From the NCBI GenBank assembly GCA_017528425.1, contig JAFXOV010000013.1:1-45215 (forward strand): a stretch of DNA of 45,215 nucleotides, in the 5' to 3' direction. This DNA is from Elusimicrobiota bacterium (GTDB taxonomy: Bacteria > Elusimicrobiota > Endomicrobiia > Endomicrobiales > Endomicrobiaceae). Below the pieces are notes generated by a model. It worked only from the letters and a program-made list of their open reading frames with translations. It was not told the DNA's origin and made no database searches. Shown piece by piece: positions 7,940-16,922 of the stretch. A program made the position numbers and the translations under genes. Position 1 is the stretch's first letter; each line of letters starts with the position of its first letter.

Positions 7940-7948
7940 ATTATACCA
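7940..7948 (-). promoter_or_regulatory. Extended -10 promoter placing the xerC/D start at the ATG
   Basis: On the minus strand TGGTATAAT (extended -10; TATAAT at 7940-7945) ends 6 bases before the ATG. Initiation at normal spacing would give a leaderless mRNA. It lies immediately after the topA terminator T-run. Confidence 0.55.
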
Positions 7949-7986
7949 AAAAAAATGAAGCAGGAAGATTTTTTCTTCCTGCTTCA
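7948..7986 (-). terminator. Rho-independent terminator after topA
   Basis: A perfect 13-bp stem TGAAGCAGGAAGA/TCTTCCTGCTTCA (7956-7986) is followed on the minus strand by eight T residues. It sits 15 bases past the topA stop. Confidence 0.9.
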
Positions 7987-8000
7987 CTTATTATTATTAA

Positions 8001-10232
8001 TTATTTTGCTTTTTTCTTTGTCTTTTTCGTTGCTGTCTTTTTTGTTTCTTTTGCTTCTTTTTTTTCTATTATTATGTTACCTTCGGAATCTGTTTTTACC
8101 CATACAAGATTTCTGCATTTCGGAAAAGCAGAACATGTTAAAAACGGTCCTCTTTTACCTATTCTTTTAAGCATCGGGCTACCGCATTTTTCACATTTCA
8201 TATCGGTCTTTTCAGGTTCCGGTTTTATAACTTTGTTACCGTTTTTATCTAAAGAGTATGTCGTTTTACATTCCGGATAATGTTCGCATGCAAGATAAGG
8301 GCCTCTGAATCCCATTTTCTTTAACATTACGCCACCGCATTTAGGACACTTTTCTTCCGTTTTTTCCGGTTCGTTGGAAACTTTGTTGCCGTCTTTATCT
8401 ACGGAGAAAGTTGTTTTACATTCCGGATATCCCGAACATGCCATAAAAGGTCCTCTTCTGCTTTCTCTTATAACCATCGGTTTGCCGCATTTAGGGCAAA
8501 CTTCGTTTGTTGCTTTAGGAGCAATCTTTTGTCTTGTAGCACCTTCCGCTTTTGTTAAATGACTTTCAAACGGAGTATAAAATTTCTTCAAAACATCCTG
8601 CCATTTAAGTTTGTTTTCAGCTATATCATCGAACTCTTCTTCAATGTCTGCCGTAAATTCGTAGTTTATAACATCTTTAAAGTTTTCTTTTAAAAATTTG
8701 TTTACAACTACACCCAAATCCGTAGGATAAAACTTTTTATTTTCAAGTCTTACGTACATTCTGTCAAGTATGGTTTTTATCGTAGGTGCATAAGTTGAAG
8801 GTCTGCCTATACCGTACTCTTCCAATGTTTTAATCAAACTTGCTTCGTTGTATCTTGCAGGCGGTTCCGTAAAATGTTGTTCGGGAACAACTTTTATTAA
8901 GTTCAAGTTATCGTTTTGTTCCAATACAGGAAGTTTAGGTTCTTTTGTATCTTCGTCTTGTATTGTGTAAACTTTCATAAAACCGTCAAACTTAAGTGTT
9001 GAACCGGTTGCTCTAAACATATAATTATTTGCTTGTATATCTATTGTAACGGTATCGTATACCGCATCTGCCATTTGGCTTGCAACAAATCTGTTCCATA
9101 TTGCTTTATAAAGTTTATATTCGTCTGCGGTAAGATACTGTTTCATCATTTCGGGTGTTCTTTTAACCGATGTAGGTCTTATTGCTTCGTGAGCTTCCTG
9201 AGCACCTTTGGACTTTGTTTTATAAAATCTCGGCTTTGAAGGAACAAAACCTTTTCCGTAACTCGTTTCTATAAAACTCAAAGCTTCTTTTTGTGCAACT
9301 GCAGCAATATTTAAAGAGTCCGTTCTCATATATGTTATAAGACCGACAACTCCCTGATTACCTATTTGTATACCTTCATATAATTTCTGTGCAACCGACA
9401 TTGTTTTTGATGAAGAAAAGCCTATTCTTCTTGAAACGTCCTGTTGCATTGTGGATGTTGTATAAGGAGGATACGGACTTCTTTTCCTTTCCTTCTTTTC
9501 CACAGAAGAAACCACATACTTTGCATTCTCAAGTTCCTTTAATATTTTATCTGCTTGTTCTTTGTTTTGTATGGCAAGTTTTTCGAACTTCTTACCGTCT
9601 TTCGATATAAGATTTGCAGTGAAAGACATATCTTTATCTTTTTGAAGTTCGGCTTCAACAGACCAATATTCTACAGGAACAAACTTTTCTATTTCTTCTT
9701 CTCTGTCGCATATCATCATAACGGCAACAGACTGAACTCTTCCTGCGGAAAGGCCTTTTCTTATCTTTTTCCATAATATAGGTGACAACTTATAACCTAC
9801 AAGTCTGTCCAAAATTCTTCTTGCCTGTTGGCTGTCAACCAAAGCCATGTCTATTTTTCTCGGGTTTTTAACAGCTTCTTTTATTGCCGATTCGGTTATT
9901 TCGTGGAAAGTAATTCTGTCTGTTTTATCGTCCGGCAACTTTAACAATTCTTTTAAGTGCCAAGCTATAGCTTCCCCTTCTCTATCCAAATCGGTTGCAA
10001 GATATACATGCCCTACCTGTTCTACCGCCTTTTTTAAATCAGTAATGATTTTTTTTGATTTCGGCATTGCAACATATGTAGGTTTAAAGTCTTTTTCGAT
10101 ATCAACACCTATCTTGTTTTCGGGCAAATCTCTGATATGACCGAACGAACTTTTAACTATATAATCGCTCCCCAACATTTTGGATATTGTTTTTGATTTT
10201 GCGGGAGATTCCACTATTACTAAACTTTTCAT
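8001..10232 (-). CDS. topA: DNA topoisomerase I
   Basis: Type IA topoisomerase that removes negative supercoils. The TOPRIM domain starts at residue 2 (SLVIVESPAKSKTISKMLG) with DLDREGEAIAWH at 81-92. The active-site tyrosine is Y301 in GLITYMRTDS. Three C-terminal zinc ribbons (CPKCGKPM, CPKCGGVM, CEKCGSPM, each with a second Cys pair) are joined by near-identical linkers (DKDGNKVS and DKNGNKVI). A lysine-rich tail (KKTATKKTKKKAK) ends the 743-aa protein. It lies between dprA and xerC/D, a frequent gene neighbourhood, and is closed by a strong terminator. Confidence 0.97.
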   Translation of the reverse strand: MKSLVIVESPAKSKTISKMLGSDYIVKSSFGHIRDLPENKIGVDIEKDFKPTYVAMPKSKKIITDLKKAVEQVGHVYLATDLDREGEAIAWHLKELLKLPDDKTDRITFHEITESAIKEAVKNPRKIDMALVDSQQARRILDRLVGYKLSPILWKKIRKGLSAGRVQSVAVMMICDREEEIEKFVPVEYWSVEAELQKDKDMSFTANLISKDGKKFEKLAIQNKEQADKILKELENAKYVVSSVEKKERKRSPYPPYTTSTMQQDVSRRIGFSSSKTMSVAQKLYEGIQIGNQGVVGLITYMRTDSLNIAAVAQKEALSFIETSYGKGFVPSKPRFYKTKSKGAQEAHEAIRPTSVKRTPEMMKQYLTADEYKLYKAIWNRFVASQMADAVYDTVTIDIQANNYMFRATGSTLKFDGFMKVYTIQDEDTKEPKLPVLEQNDNLNLIKVVPEQHFTEPPARYNEASLIKTLEEYGIGRPSTYAPTIKTILDRMYVRLENKKFYPTDLGVVVNKFLKENFKDVINYEFTADIEEEFDDIAENKLKWQDVLKKFYTPFESHLTKAEGATRQKIAPKATNEVCPKCGKPMVIRESRRGPFMACSGYPECKTTFSVDKDGNKVSNEPEKTEEKCPKCGGVMLKKMGFRGPYLACEHYPECKTTYSLDKNGNKVIKPEPEKTDMKCEKCGSPMLKRIGKRGPFLTCSAFPKCRNLVWVKTDSEGNIIIEKKEAKETKKTATKKTKKKAK

Positions 10233-10396
10233 CTTTACCTCATATAAAAATACTTCGTATTTTTTAATTTATAATTTATAATTTACAATTTATAATTAAT
10301 GTGTTTTTGCAATGCAAAAACAATTTGTTCAACAAAAATTACTCCGTAATTTTTACCGACATTGTACATTGTAAATTGTACATTATCAATTGTCGT
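10233..10396. other. topA-dprA gap with AT repeat and small hairpins
   Basis: This 164-bp gap holds no gene. It contains the AT repeat (10266-10298), a hairpin TGTTTTTGC/GCAAAAACA (10302-10322), a hairpin AAAAATTAC/GTAATTTTT (10335-10355) and TACATTGTAAATTGTACATT-like repeats next to the dprA stop. The hairpins are AT-rich and could attenuate dprA-topA read-through. Confidence 0.5.
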
Positions 10397-11515
10397 TTAT
10401 GTGTTTCTTACATATATCTGTCCCGGCATGGCTTTTATTAAACCATCAAGTTCGAGTTCCAACAATATTGTAGAAACTTCCGAAACATTAACACCGGCCT
10501 TCAAACTTATTTCATCCAAAGATATACCGGTGATTGAAGATTGTATCATTTTTAAAATATTTTTACTACTTTGAGAAATTAAAGGCAAATCTTTTTCAAT
10601 TTCTTTTTTCTTTTTTTTCGTATTTTTTCTTACCCAATCGGCAAGAAAAGGAACCTGTTCGGTAACATCTTCCGGCGTTACCGCAACAAAAGCACCCTGC
10701 TTTATTAAATTGTTCGGGCCTTGCGAATATTTTGCAAATATCGGACCGGGAACCGCGAAAACATCTTTACCGTACTCACAAGCAAGTTCCGCGGTTATTA
10801 AAGAACCGCTTTTAATGGCAGCTTCAATAACAATTGTTGCTTGCGACAATGCGGCAACTATCCTGTTTCTTCTTGGAAAATTTATAGGTAAAGCTTTCCT
10901 TTTTAAAGAAAATTCACTTATAACAGCCCCTTTTTCAAATATTTCGTTTTGAAGTTTTCTGTTTTCCGCAGGATAATATTCCAACAGACCGTTACCTATA
11001 ACAGCGACTGTTTTACCGGAGTTTTTTAAAGTGGATGTATGAACCTGTGTATCTATACCGCTTGCCAACCCTGATATTGTTGTTATTGATTTTTGAGCGA
11101 AATATTTACAAAAATTTTCGGTTACTATCCTACCGTAATTTGTCGGTCTTCTTGAACCCACTATCGATACGGAACAAATATCATCCTTTGAAAAATTACC
11201 TTTTATATATAAAACAGGCGGAAAATCGCATATGTTTTTTAATTGGGAAGGATAATCTTCATCCAAATATGTTAAAACTTTTATATTGTTTTTTGTAGCC
11301 AGTTCAAGTTCTTCTGTTGCTGTTTTAAAATCAGAAAGATTTTTTATGGTTTCTGCAGTTTTTCCCGCAATATTAAAAGAAGATATAAGTTCACCCTTAT
11401 CGACAGACAACACATTTGTTGCACTGCCGAAATATTCTATTAAACTTATAATTTTTTTTGGAGATAAATCCGCAACGGTATTTAAAGCAACTACAGATAA
11501 CTGTTCGTCATTCAT
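10397..11515 (-). CDS. dprA: DNA processing protein DprA (Smf)
   Basis: Binds incoming single-stranded DNA and loads RecA during natural transformation. After an N-terminal helical (SAM/HhH-like) region, the Rossmann-like DprA core begins near residue 115 (SIVGSRRPTNYGR), with SGLASGIDTQVH and FPRRNRIVAALS. A C-terminal winged-helix domain (about 315-370, TGISLDEISLKAG) is present. The usual length is 360-380 aa and this is 372. Its ATG overlaps the stop of the ankyrin gene by one base (TAATG), so translation is coupled. Confidence 0.95.
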   Translation of the reverse strand: MNDEQLSVVALNTVADLSPKKIISLIEYFGSATNVLSVDKGELISSFNIAGKTAETIKNLSDFKTATEELELATKNNIKVLTYLDEDYPSQLKNICDFPPVLYIKGNFSKDDICSVSIVGSRRPTNYGRIVTENFCKYFAQKSITTISGLASGIDTQVHTSTLKNSGKTVAVIGNGLLEYYPAENRKLQNEIFEKGAVISEFSLKRKALPINFPRRNRIVAALSQATIVIEAAIKSGSLITAELACEYGKDVFAVPGPIFAKYSQGPNNLIKQGAFVAVTPEDVTEQVPFLADWVRKNTKKKKKEIEKDLPLISQSSKNILKMIQSSITGISLDEISLKAGVNVSEVSTILLELELDGLIKAMPGQIYVRNT

Positions 11516-12102
11516 TACTTTTTCTTTTTAAGAAGAGCTTTTATTTCTTCACCGTATTGTTTATTGTTTGATGCATAATCTGCCGCTTTGTAACCGTCAT
11601 AATCTTTTGCATTAACGTCTGCTCCGGCATTTATAATCAACTCTACTATTTGAGGATTGTTATTTTCGCATGCCAACATCAAAGCTGTTGTTCCGTCGTT
11701 TGCTTTAACATTAACAAGAGCTCCCGCTTTTAAAAGTTCTCTGAAAACTTTTTCATAAGTATCATATTGTGCGGCATACATAAAAGCTGTTTTACCGCCA
11801 TTATCGGTTAAATTAACTTTTGCTCCGTAAGAAAGTAACAACTGCATCATTTCAACACTGGAATTTCCCTGACATGCAGCCATCAAAGCTGTTCTTCCGT
11901 CTGCATCTTTTCCGTTTACATCTTCACCGGCAATAATTGCATCTTTAACTTCACTGAAAGAAGCAAACTCGCATAATTCCTGCAACGTCTGTTCTTCCAC
12001 CATAGGCTCGTTTGAAAATTTATCTCTTGCCTGTAAATTACCGTCAAAATAAAAAGTTATACCCAACATAACCAAGACAACAAGTATTATATTCTTTCTC
12101 AT
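11515..12102 (-). CDS. Exported ankyrin-repeat protein
   Basis: A 195-aa protein with an N-terminal membrane/signal segment (MRKNIILVVLVMLGITFYF) followed by about four ankyrin repeats. Consensus pieces include DGRTALMAACQGN, GGKTAFMYAAQYD, DGTTALMLACENN and DGYKAADYASNNK, with AGADVNAKD-type turns. It ends in a lysine tail (LLKKKK). It is probably periplasmic and protein-binding; the partner is unknown. It leads dprA with a 1-base overlap, an unexpected neighbour for a competence gene. The ribosome site is GGAGG. Confidence 0.8.
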   Translation of the reverse strand: MRKNIILVVLVMLGITFYFDGNLQARDKFSNEPMVEEQTLQELCEFASFSEVKDAIIAGEDVNGKDADGRTALMAACQGNSSVEMMQLLLSYGAKVNLTDNGGKTAFMYAAQYDTYEKVFRELLKAGALVNVKANDGTTALMLACENNNPQIVELIINAGADVNAKDYDGYKAADYASNNKQYGEEIKALLKKKK

Positions 12103-12129
12103 TTTTTTACCTCCGTTCGAACACTAATT

Positions 12130-13053
12130 TTATTTTATATTTTTAAAATATTCAACCGTATATTTTAAACCGTCAACAATATTTACTTTCGGTTGCCAAC
12201 CCAAAACTTTTTTAGCTTTGGAAATATTTAAAAAACTTCTGAATAATTCCCCGTTTCTTTTAGGTTTAAATATCGGTTTATTTTTATAACCTATAATTTT
12301 AGACAACTCTTGAGCCAATTTTGTTACGGATGTTGTTTTATTTGTTCCTATATTTATAACTTCGTTATTACCTTTGGTTAATGATTTTATGTTTGCCGAA
12401 ACTACATCTTTAACATAAACATAATCTCTTAACTGTTTACCGTCACCGAAAATAAAAATATCTTTATTTGCTGTCATTTTACCTATAAATATTGCAACAA
12501 CGCCCGCTTCACCGTTAACATCTTGTCTCGGTCCGTAAACGTTACCGTATCTTAATATTGTGTATTTTAAACCGTACAATGCACTGTATGCTTTTATATA
12601 ATGTTCTACGGAAAGTTTTGCTACTCCGTAAGGTGATAAAGGATTGGCAAATGCTTTTTCATCCGGAGCTTTCAAACCGCATTCACCGTAAATCGTTCCG
12701 CCTGAAGATGAAAATATTATTTTTTTTACTTTAGTGTTTTTGCAAGCTTCCAATATATTTAATGCACCTTTTATGTTTACATCGGCATCAAAACAAGGAT
12801 CCGCAACGGATTTTCTTACATCAAGTTGTGCTGCATGATGTATAACAATGTCTATTTTTTCTTTTTTAAATATATCGTCTATTTTTTTCTTGTCACATAC
12901 GGAAACTTTATAAAATTTTGCTTTTTTGTTCACATTTTTTATGTTGCCCGTTGCAAGATTATCAACAATAACAACTTTATGTTTCTTATCAATCAATTCA
13001 TCAACAATATTTGAACCGATAAATCCTGCACCGCCGGTAACTAAAATTTTCAT
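12130..13053 (-). CDS. NAD-dependent sugar-nucleotide epimerase/dehydratase (GalE-like)
   Basis: Extended short-chain dehydrogenase acting on nucleotide sugars. It begins with the NAD-binding glycine motif TGGAGFIGSNIV (residues 6-17). It has the catalytic SSSGG segment near 116-120 and the YGVAK pair (YxxxK), and the substrate-loop RYGNVYGPRQD. At 307 aa it fits the UDP-glucose 4-epimerase-like class; the substrate cannot be read from sequence. Its ATG overlaps the stop of the preceding sulfatase-fold gene (ATGA) and its G-rich ribosome site lies inside that gene, so the two are coupled. A joint role in an envelope glycan or glycolipid is likely. Confidence 0.85.
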   Translation of the reverse strand: MKILVTGGAGFIGSNIVDELIDKKHKVVIVDNLATGNIKNVNKKAKFYKVSVCDKKKIDDIFKKEKIDIVIHHAAQLDVRKSVADPCFDADVNIKGALNILEACKNTKVKKIIFSSSGGTIYGECGLKAPDEKAFANPLSPYGVAKLSVEHYIKAYSALYGLKYTILRYGNVYGPRQDVNGEAGVVAIFIGKMTANKDIFIFGDGKQLRDYVYVKDVVSANIKSLTKGNNEVINIGTNKTTSVTKLAQELSKIIGYKNKPIFKPKRNGELFRSFLNISKAKKVLGWQPKVNIVDGLKYTVEYFKNIK

Positions 13054-15089
13054 TTTATTTTCCCCCCGTCATTTATTAACATATAATATGCAATGGCTAC
13101 ACTTGCCTTATAATGTTTAACCATATTTTTGTGTTCTTCGGTTTGTTCCGCAGGAACTATTTCTCTCGGTTTTTCTTTGTTCCATATATAATATTTTTCT
13201 TTACCGGAAGCAAAATCGTAAATAACGAAATTGTCTTTTGTCATTATCGAACCCAAACAATTCGATGCAATATTTTCTTCCGCTTCATCGGACAACAAAT
13301 CCGTTCCCGTTGCCCAATAGTTCGCATTTGATAAAGATACATTGTACAATGTAGGTAAAATATCGGTATGAGAACCTACAATTTTGTCCGTATCTATTTT
13401 TTTATTTGGTTTTAATTTTTTCGGAACATATAAATAAAAAGGTACACTCATTTCATCCAACCTTTTTTCAACCGGATAAGAGAAAGTACTCCAAAAATTA
13501 TGGTCACCGGTTATTGCAACTATAGTATTATCCGCATATTTTGAATTTTTTAATCTTGTTAAAAACTCACCGACTTTTTGAGCGGAATATTGATAAGTTG
13601 CAAATCTCATTTTGGAAAGTGTCATATCACCCGTAATATCTTTTTTTAATTGTTCATCTATTTCCAACGGATACGGTTTTTGATAATTGCTCGGTAAAGA
13701 GTAAGGCGGATGATTTGATGTTGTCATAATATAAATAAATTTTCTGTTATCATTTTCATCCAAAACTTTAAATATATAATCAAACAAATATTCATCATAA
13801 ACGCCCCACTGGTTTCTTTCGTAATCTTTCGGCATCGAACCTTCACCGATAACTCTGTCAAAACCTACATTAGGCATATACGAAGTGCAGTTTCTCCAAC
13901 CTGAATTTCCGCCATACATAAACACGGTTTCATATCCGCTGTTTTTGTAAGGCATAGGACCTGTATAAAAATATTTGTTGTAAGCATATTTAGATTGGCA
14001 CAAAAATTGTGATAAAGGTAGTCTTGCAATATTTGTTATTGCCGATTCCAAACTTCCTATTGTTCCCATATTTGCAGGTAAAAATCTGTAAAACATAAAA
14101 TCTTCATCTATATGTTTTTTGAATTCGCCCAACACATTAAAGCTTTCGCTGTTATAATGCATTAAATCGGTTCCCAATGCTTCCATCATTATAAACACTA
14201 CATTTGGTTTTGTTTCTTCTATATTTTTATTATATTTTGTCGTTTTCATCAGAGAAGTTTCGGGTTTTGTTTTATCTATCGAGTTTATATCTGTATTCAA
14301 AAAATCACTGAAAGCTTTAGCCATATTATCTTTTGAATAGCCCATTTGTTTGATATAGTCTCTGTCTTTTTCTTTTGATCTTGCTTCTATTGCCGCTTGT
14401 AAAGTGTATATGCCGTTTATAGCAACTTTATTTATAAATGTATTTGTTGATATTTCAGCGTCATCTACACCTAACGGGAAAAGCCCGAAAGAACCTCTTG
14501 CTATAATAAAATTAACCGTTAACAGGATTAAAGCAACTATAACTTTTATATAAATTTTTGTTTTTTCAATGTAATAACCTATAACTTTTCTTTCCACTAA
14601 AAGTTTGGTTAAAAAATATACAACCACAAAAATTAGTATAAAACCTATACCTACCCAAACAACAGGATAGTTTTCAACTATTGTTGAAAACAAAGCTTGT
14701 GTATCATCTTCAAAAACACCGAACATTAAAATGTTCATATGATTTTGAAAATAAGAATAGAACCCGAAATCTATACAGAGCAATGTAACTATCGCACCGA
14801 AAAATATTGTGTAGTAATATTTTAAACTTTTAACGAACTTTACAAAAAGTTTTTGTTTGCCTATGAACCAAAAGATTATAAAGAACAACGTCACCAAAGA
14901 ATTGATATATGCGAGTATTGCACAATCGTATCTTACACCCAAAATAAATGCTTGTATTAAATCGCCTGAATATTGAGAGAGAGATGCCCAATCAGAATAA
15001 TAAAATGTAAATATTATTCTGTATATTGTCATTATCAATGCAAATATTATATTAAGTGTTATTATTCTTTTTATAAAACGTTTAATCAT
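13050..15089 (-). CDS. LTA-synthase-like membrane phosphotransferase (sulfatase fold)
   Basis: Polytopic inner-membrane enzyme. Four to five membrane helices fill about the first 195 residues. A periplasmic alkaline-phosphatase/sulfatase-fold domain follows, with NVVFIMMEALGTD (metal-binding Glu), NMGTIGSLES (candidate threonine nucleophile) and AITGDHNFWS (metal-binding Asp-His). This is the plan of LtaS, MdoB/OpgB and related phosphoglycerol or phosphoethanolamine transferases. The open frame extends to an ATG at 15116, but that lies in a terminator-like hairpin. I choose ATG 15089 (MIKRFIKR), preceded by AGAG. It is coupled to the epimerase downstream. The donor and acceptor are unknown. 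Confidence 0.8.
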   Translation of the reverse strand: MIKRFIKRIITLNIIFALIMTIYRIIFTFYYSDWASLSQYSGDLIQAFILGVRYDCAILAYINSLVTLFFIIFWFIGKQKLFVKFVKSLKYYYTIFFGAIVTLLCIDFGFYSYFQNHMNILMFGVFEDDTQALFSTIVENYPVVWVGIGFILIFVVVYFLTKLLVERKVIGYYIEKTKIYIKVIVALILLTVNFIIARGSFGLFPLGVDDAEISTNTFINKVAINGIYTLQAAIEARSKEKDRDYIKQMGYSKDNMAKAFSDFLNTDINSIDKTKPETSLMKTTKYNKNIEETKPNVVFIMMEALGTDLMHYNSESFNVLGEFKKHIDEDFMFYRFLPANMGTIGSLESAITNIARLPLSQFLCQSKYAYNKYFYTGPMPYKNSGYETVFMYGGNSGWRNCTSYMPNVGFDRVIGEGSMPKDYERNQWGVYDEYLFDYIFKVLDENDNRKFIYIMTTSNHPPYSLPSNYQKPYPLEIDEQLKKDITGDMTLSKMRFATYQYSAQKVGEFLTRLKNSKYADNTIVAITGDHNFWSTFSYPVEKRLDEMSVPFYLYVPKKLKPNKKIDTDKIVGSHTDILPTLYNVSLSNANYWATGTDLLSDEAEENIASNCLGSIMTKDNFVIYDFASGKEKYYIWNKEKPREIVPAEQTEEHKNMVKHYKASVAIAYYMLINDGGKIK

Positions 15090-15109
15090 TTTTTCTCTGT
15101 AAACATAAA

Positions 15110-15145
15110 CAACCATTTCTACCTAATTAACGATAGAAATGGTTG
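15110..15145 (-). terminator. Probable terminator after PPi-PFK gene
   Basis: A perfect 12-bp stem CAACCATTTCTA/TAGAAATGGTTG follows the PFK stop by about 18 bases. On the minus strand it leads into a moderately T-rich tail (TTTATGTTT), so it may be leaky. Confidence 0.5.
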
Positions 15146-15163
15146 CTGTTTTGTATTTGAAAA

Positions 15164-16840
15164 CTATTTTTTCTTTTGTTCATACTGCAATGTTTTTGTT
15201 GTAATATCGGTTACACTTGCAGGTCCGAAGAACTGTATAGGGCCGGGGAACATATATCTGTCGTTCATTGCCCAATCTTGTCTTACTTTAGCGAAAGCTT
15301 TAAACGGTGCACCGTTAAGTTTTACCAAAGCTTTCTGTATAACAGGTTTTTCTTTACCTTTTCTTCTTTCTATGTTCATCATCATTGTTAAAGGTATTCC
15401 GCCGCATTTCCATTCGGAAGATTTCTTAACAAGATTCTTAACAGAAGACAAATATCCGGACATATTGTTCAATACCAATGCTGCAGCGTTATAACCTAAA
15501 GCATAAGTATAGTTTGCATCAAAGTTTGATGGAACTCCGCATCTTCCTTCATATCCGAAGAAATGGTTGATTGTAGAGAATTTACCGGAATATTTTCCTG
15601 CTTTTTTGAGTTCTTTCAATTTCTTGGAAACCATTTCAATAAGCAACTTTTCTGTTTCGATCAACGAAACCTGAACGTTACCGTGAGGATCTCTGTCTAA
15701 CATTAATTGAGCTGCAATGTTTTTCGGTAAAGATAACAAAAGTGCAGACAAGTTTTTAGGTAATTTTGCGGAAATGAATTTTATCTTTTCATCAACAGAG
15801 CTTAACTTAGCAACTTTTGCTTCGTTTTCTGCCAACAAATCGTTAAGTTCCGCGATAAGAGCTTTCATTTCGGGAATAAACTCTATTAATCCTTCCGGTA
15901 TTAAAACTACACCGTAATTTTTACCGGCTTTAGATCTTTTAACAACCAAATTTACCAAATTATCTACAATTTGTTTAAGTGTCATTTTCTTAGCTAAAAC
16001 TTCTTCGCCCACCAAAACAACGTTAGGTTGAACTTTAAAACCTACTTCCAAAGTAATATGAGAAGCACTTCTGCCCATAAGTCTTATAAAGTGCCAATAT
16101 TTTCTTGCTGAATTTACATCTCTTTCAATGTTTCCTACAAGTTCTGCATAAATTTTTGTTGCAGTATCAAAACCGAAAGAAGCTTCTATATGCTCATTTT
16201 TCAAGTCACCGTCTATGGTTTTAGGAACACCGATAACACAAACGTTTGCATTTTCTTTTTTCAAGTACTCCGCAAGCAATGCTGCGTTTGTGTTTGAATC
16301 GTCACCGCCGATAAATACCAAAGCATCCATTTTGTTTTTCAAAATTGTTGCTTTAGCTTGTGCAAACTGTTCCGGTGTTTCGATTTTTGTTCTTCCGGAT
16401 TGAATCATATCGAATCCGCCGGTATTTTTGTAGTTTGCAAGAACTTTATCGTTAATTTCCATTGTTTTATTATCTAATATTCCAGAAGGACCGCCCAAGA
16501 AACCAATCAATTTGTTTTTCTTGTTAGCGGATTTTAATCCTTCGAAAAGTCCGAATATAACGTTGTGTCCTCCGGGTGCCTGACCACCGGAAAGAACTAC
16601 TCCAACCTTAATGGCTTTTTTTGCAACAACCGCATTTTTACCTGCCTGGAAACTTACAACAGGCATACCGTAAGTTTTTTCGAAAATAGCTTTTATTTTT
16701 GCGAAATCGGCTACTGATTTTGTTGCTTTACCGAGTACAGGTTTTACATTTGCAACACCTTTTTGTAATACTGCCGGCAAAACAGGTTTAAATTTCAATC
16801 TTTCTTCATGCAATTCTGAAACACTACATTTCTGTGCCAT
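15164..16840 (-). CDS. pfp: Pyrophosphate-dependent phosphofructokinase (long form)
   Basis: Phosphorylates fructose 6-phosphate using PPi rather than ATP, reversibly. The PFK fold starts near residue 78 (VGVVLSGGQAPGGHN). GGDDS at 178-182 has the second Asp typical of PPi enzymes, where ATP enzymes have GGDGS. K207 in PKTIDGD and the MGRSASHI substrate motif are present. At 558 aa it belongs to the long Pfp class (plant beta subunit, Borrelia, Chlamydia). A strong AAGGAG site precedes ATG. It is a single-gene unit with its own promoter. Confidence 0.95.
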   Translation of the reverse strand: MAQKCSVSELHEERLKFKPVLPAVLQKGVANVKPVLGKATKSVADFAKIKAIFEKTYGMPVVSFQAGKNAVVAKKAIKVGVVLSGGQAPGGHNVIFGLFEGLKSANKKNKLIGFLGGPSGILDNKTMEINDKVLANYKNTGGFDMIQSGRTKIETPEQFAQAKATILKNKMDALVFIGGDDSNTNAALLAEYLKKENANVCVIGVPKTIDGDLKNEHIEASFGFDTATKIYAELVGNIERDVNSARKYWHFIRLMGRSASHITLEVGFKVQPNVVLVGEEVLAKKMTLKQIVDNLVNLVVKRSKAGKNYGVVLIPEGLIEFIPEMKALIAELNDLLAENEAKVAKLSSVDEKIKFISAKLPKNLSALLLSLPKNIAAQLMLDRDPHGNVQVSLIETEKLLIEMVSKKLKELKKAGKYSGKFSTINHFFGYEGRCGVPSNFDANYTYALGYNAAALVLNNMSGYLSSVKNLVKKSSEWKCGGIPLTMMMNIERRKGKEKPVIQKALVKLNGAPFKAFAKVRQDWAMNDRYMFPGPIQFFGPASVTDITTKTLQYEQKKK

Positions 16841-16885
16841 GACAAAACTCCTTATATATTTTTGTGTTGTTTATATTAGTTTTTT

Positions 16886-16914
16886 ATTATACAACTTTTT
16901 AATAAATATTTTAA
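16886..16914 (-). promoter_or_regulatory. Predicted promoter of pfp
   Basis: On the minus strand TTAAAA (16909-16914), 17 bases, TATAAT (16886-16891), followed by a short AT-rich leader with AAGGAG. Confidence 0.55.
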
Positions 16915-16922
16915 GATATTAA

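Noticed and set aside
15090-15116. Upstream start for the LTA-synthase-like protein
   Set aside because: That ATG lies in a 12-bp stem terminator-like hairpin; the ATG at 15089 gives the expected basic residues before the first membrane helix.
14973-15494. 173-codon plus-strand open frame
   Set aside because: Antisense to the LTA-synthase-like gene and the PFK gene, low-complexity aromatic/Cys-rich protein, no support.
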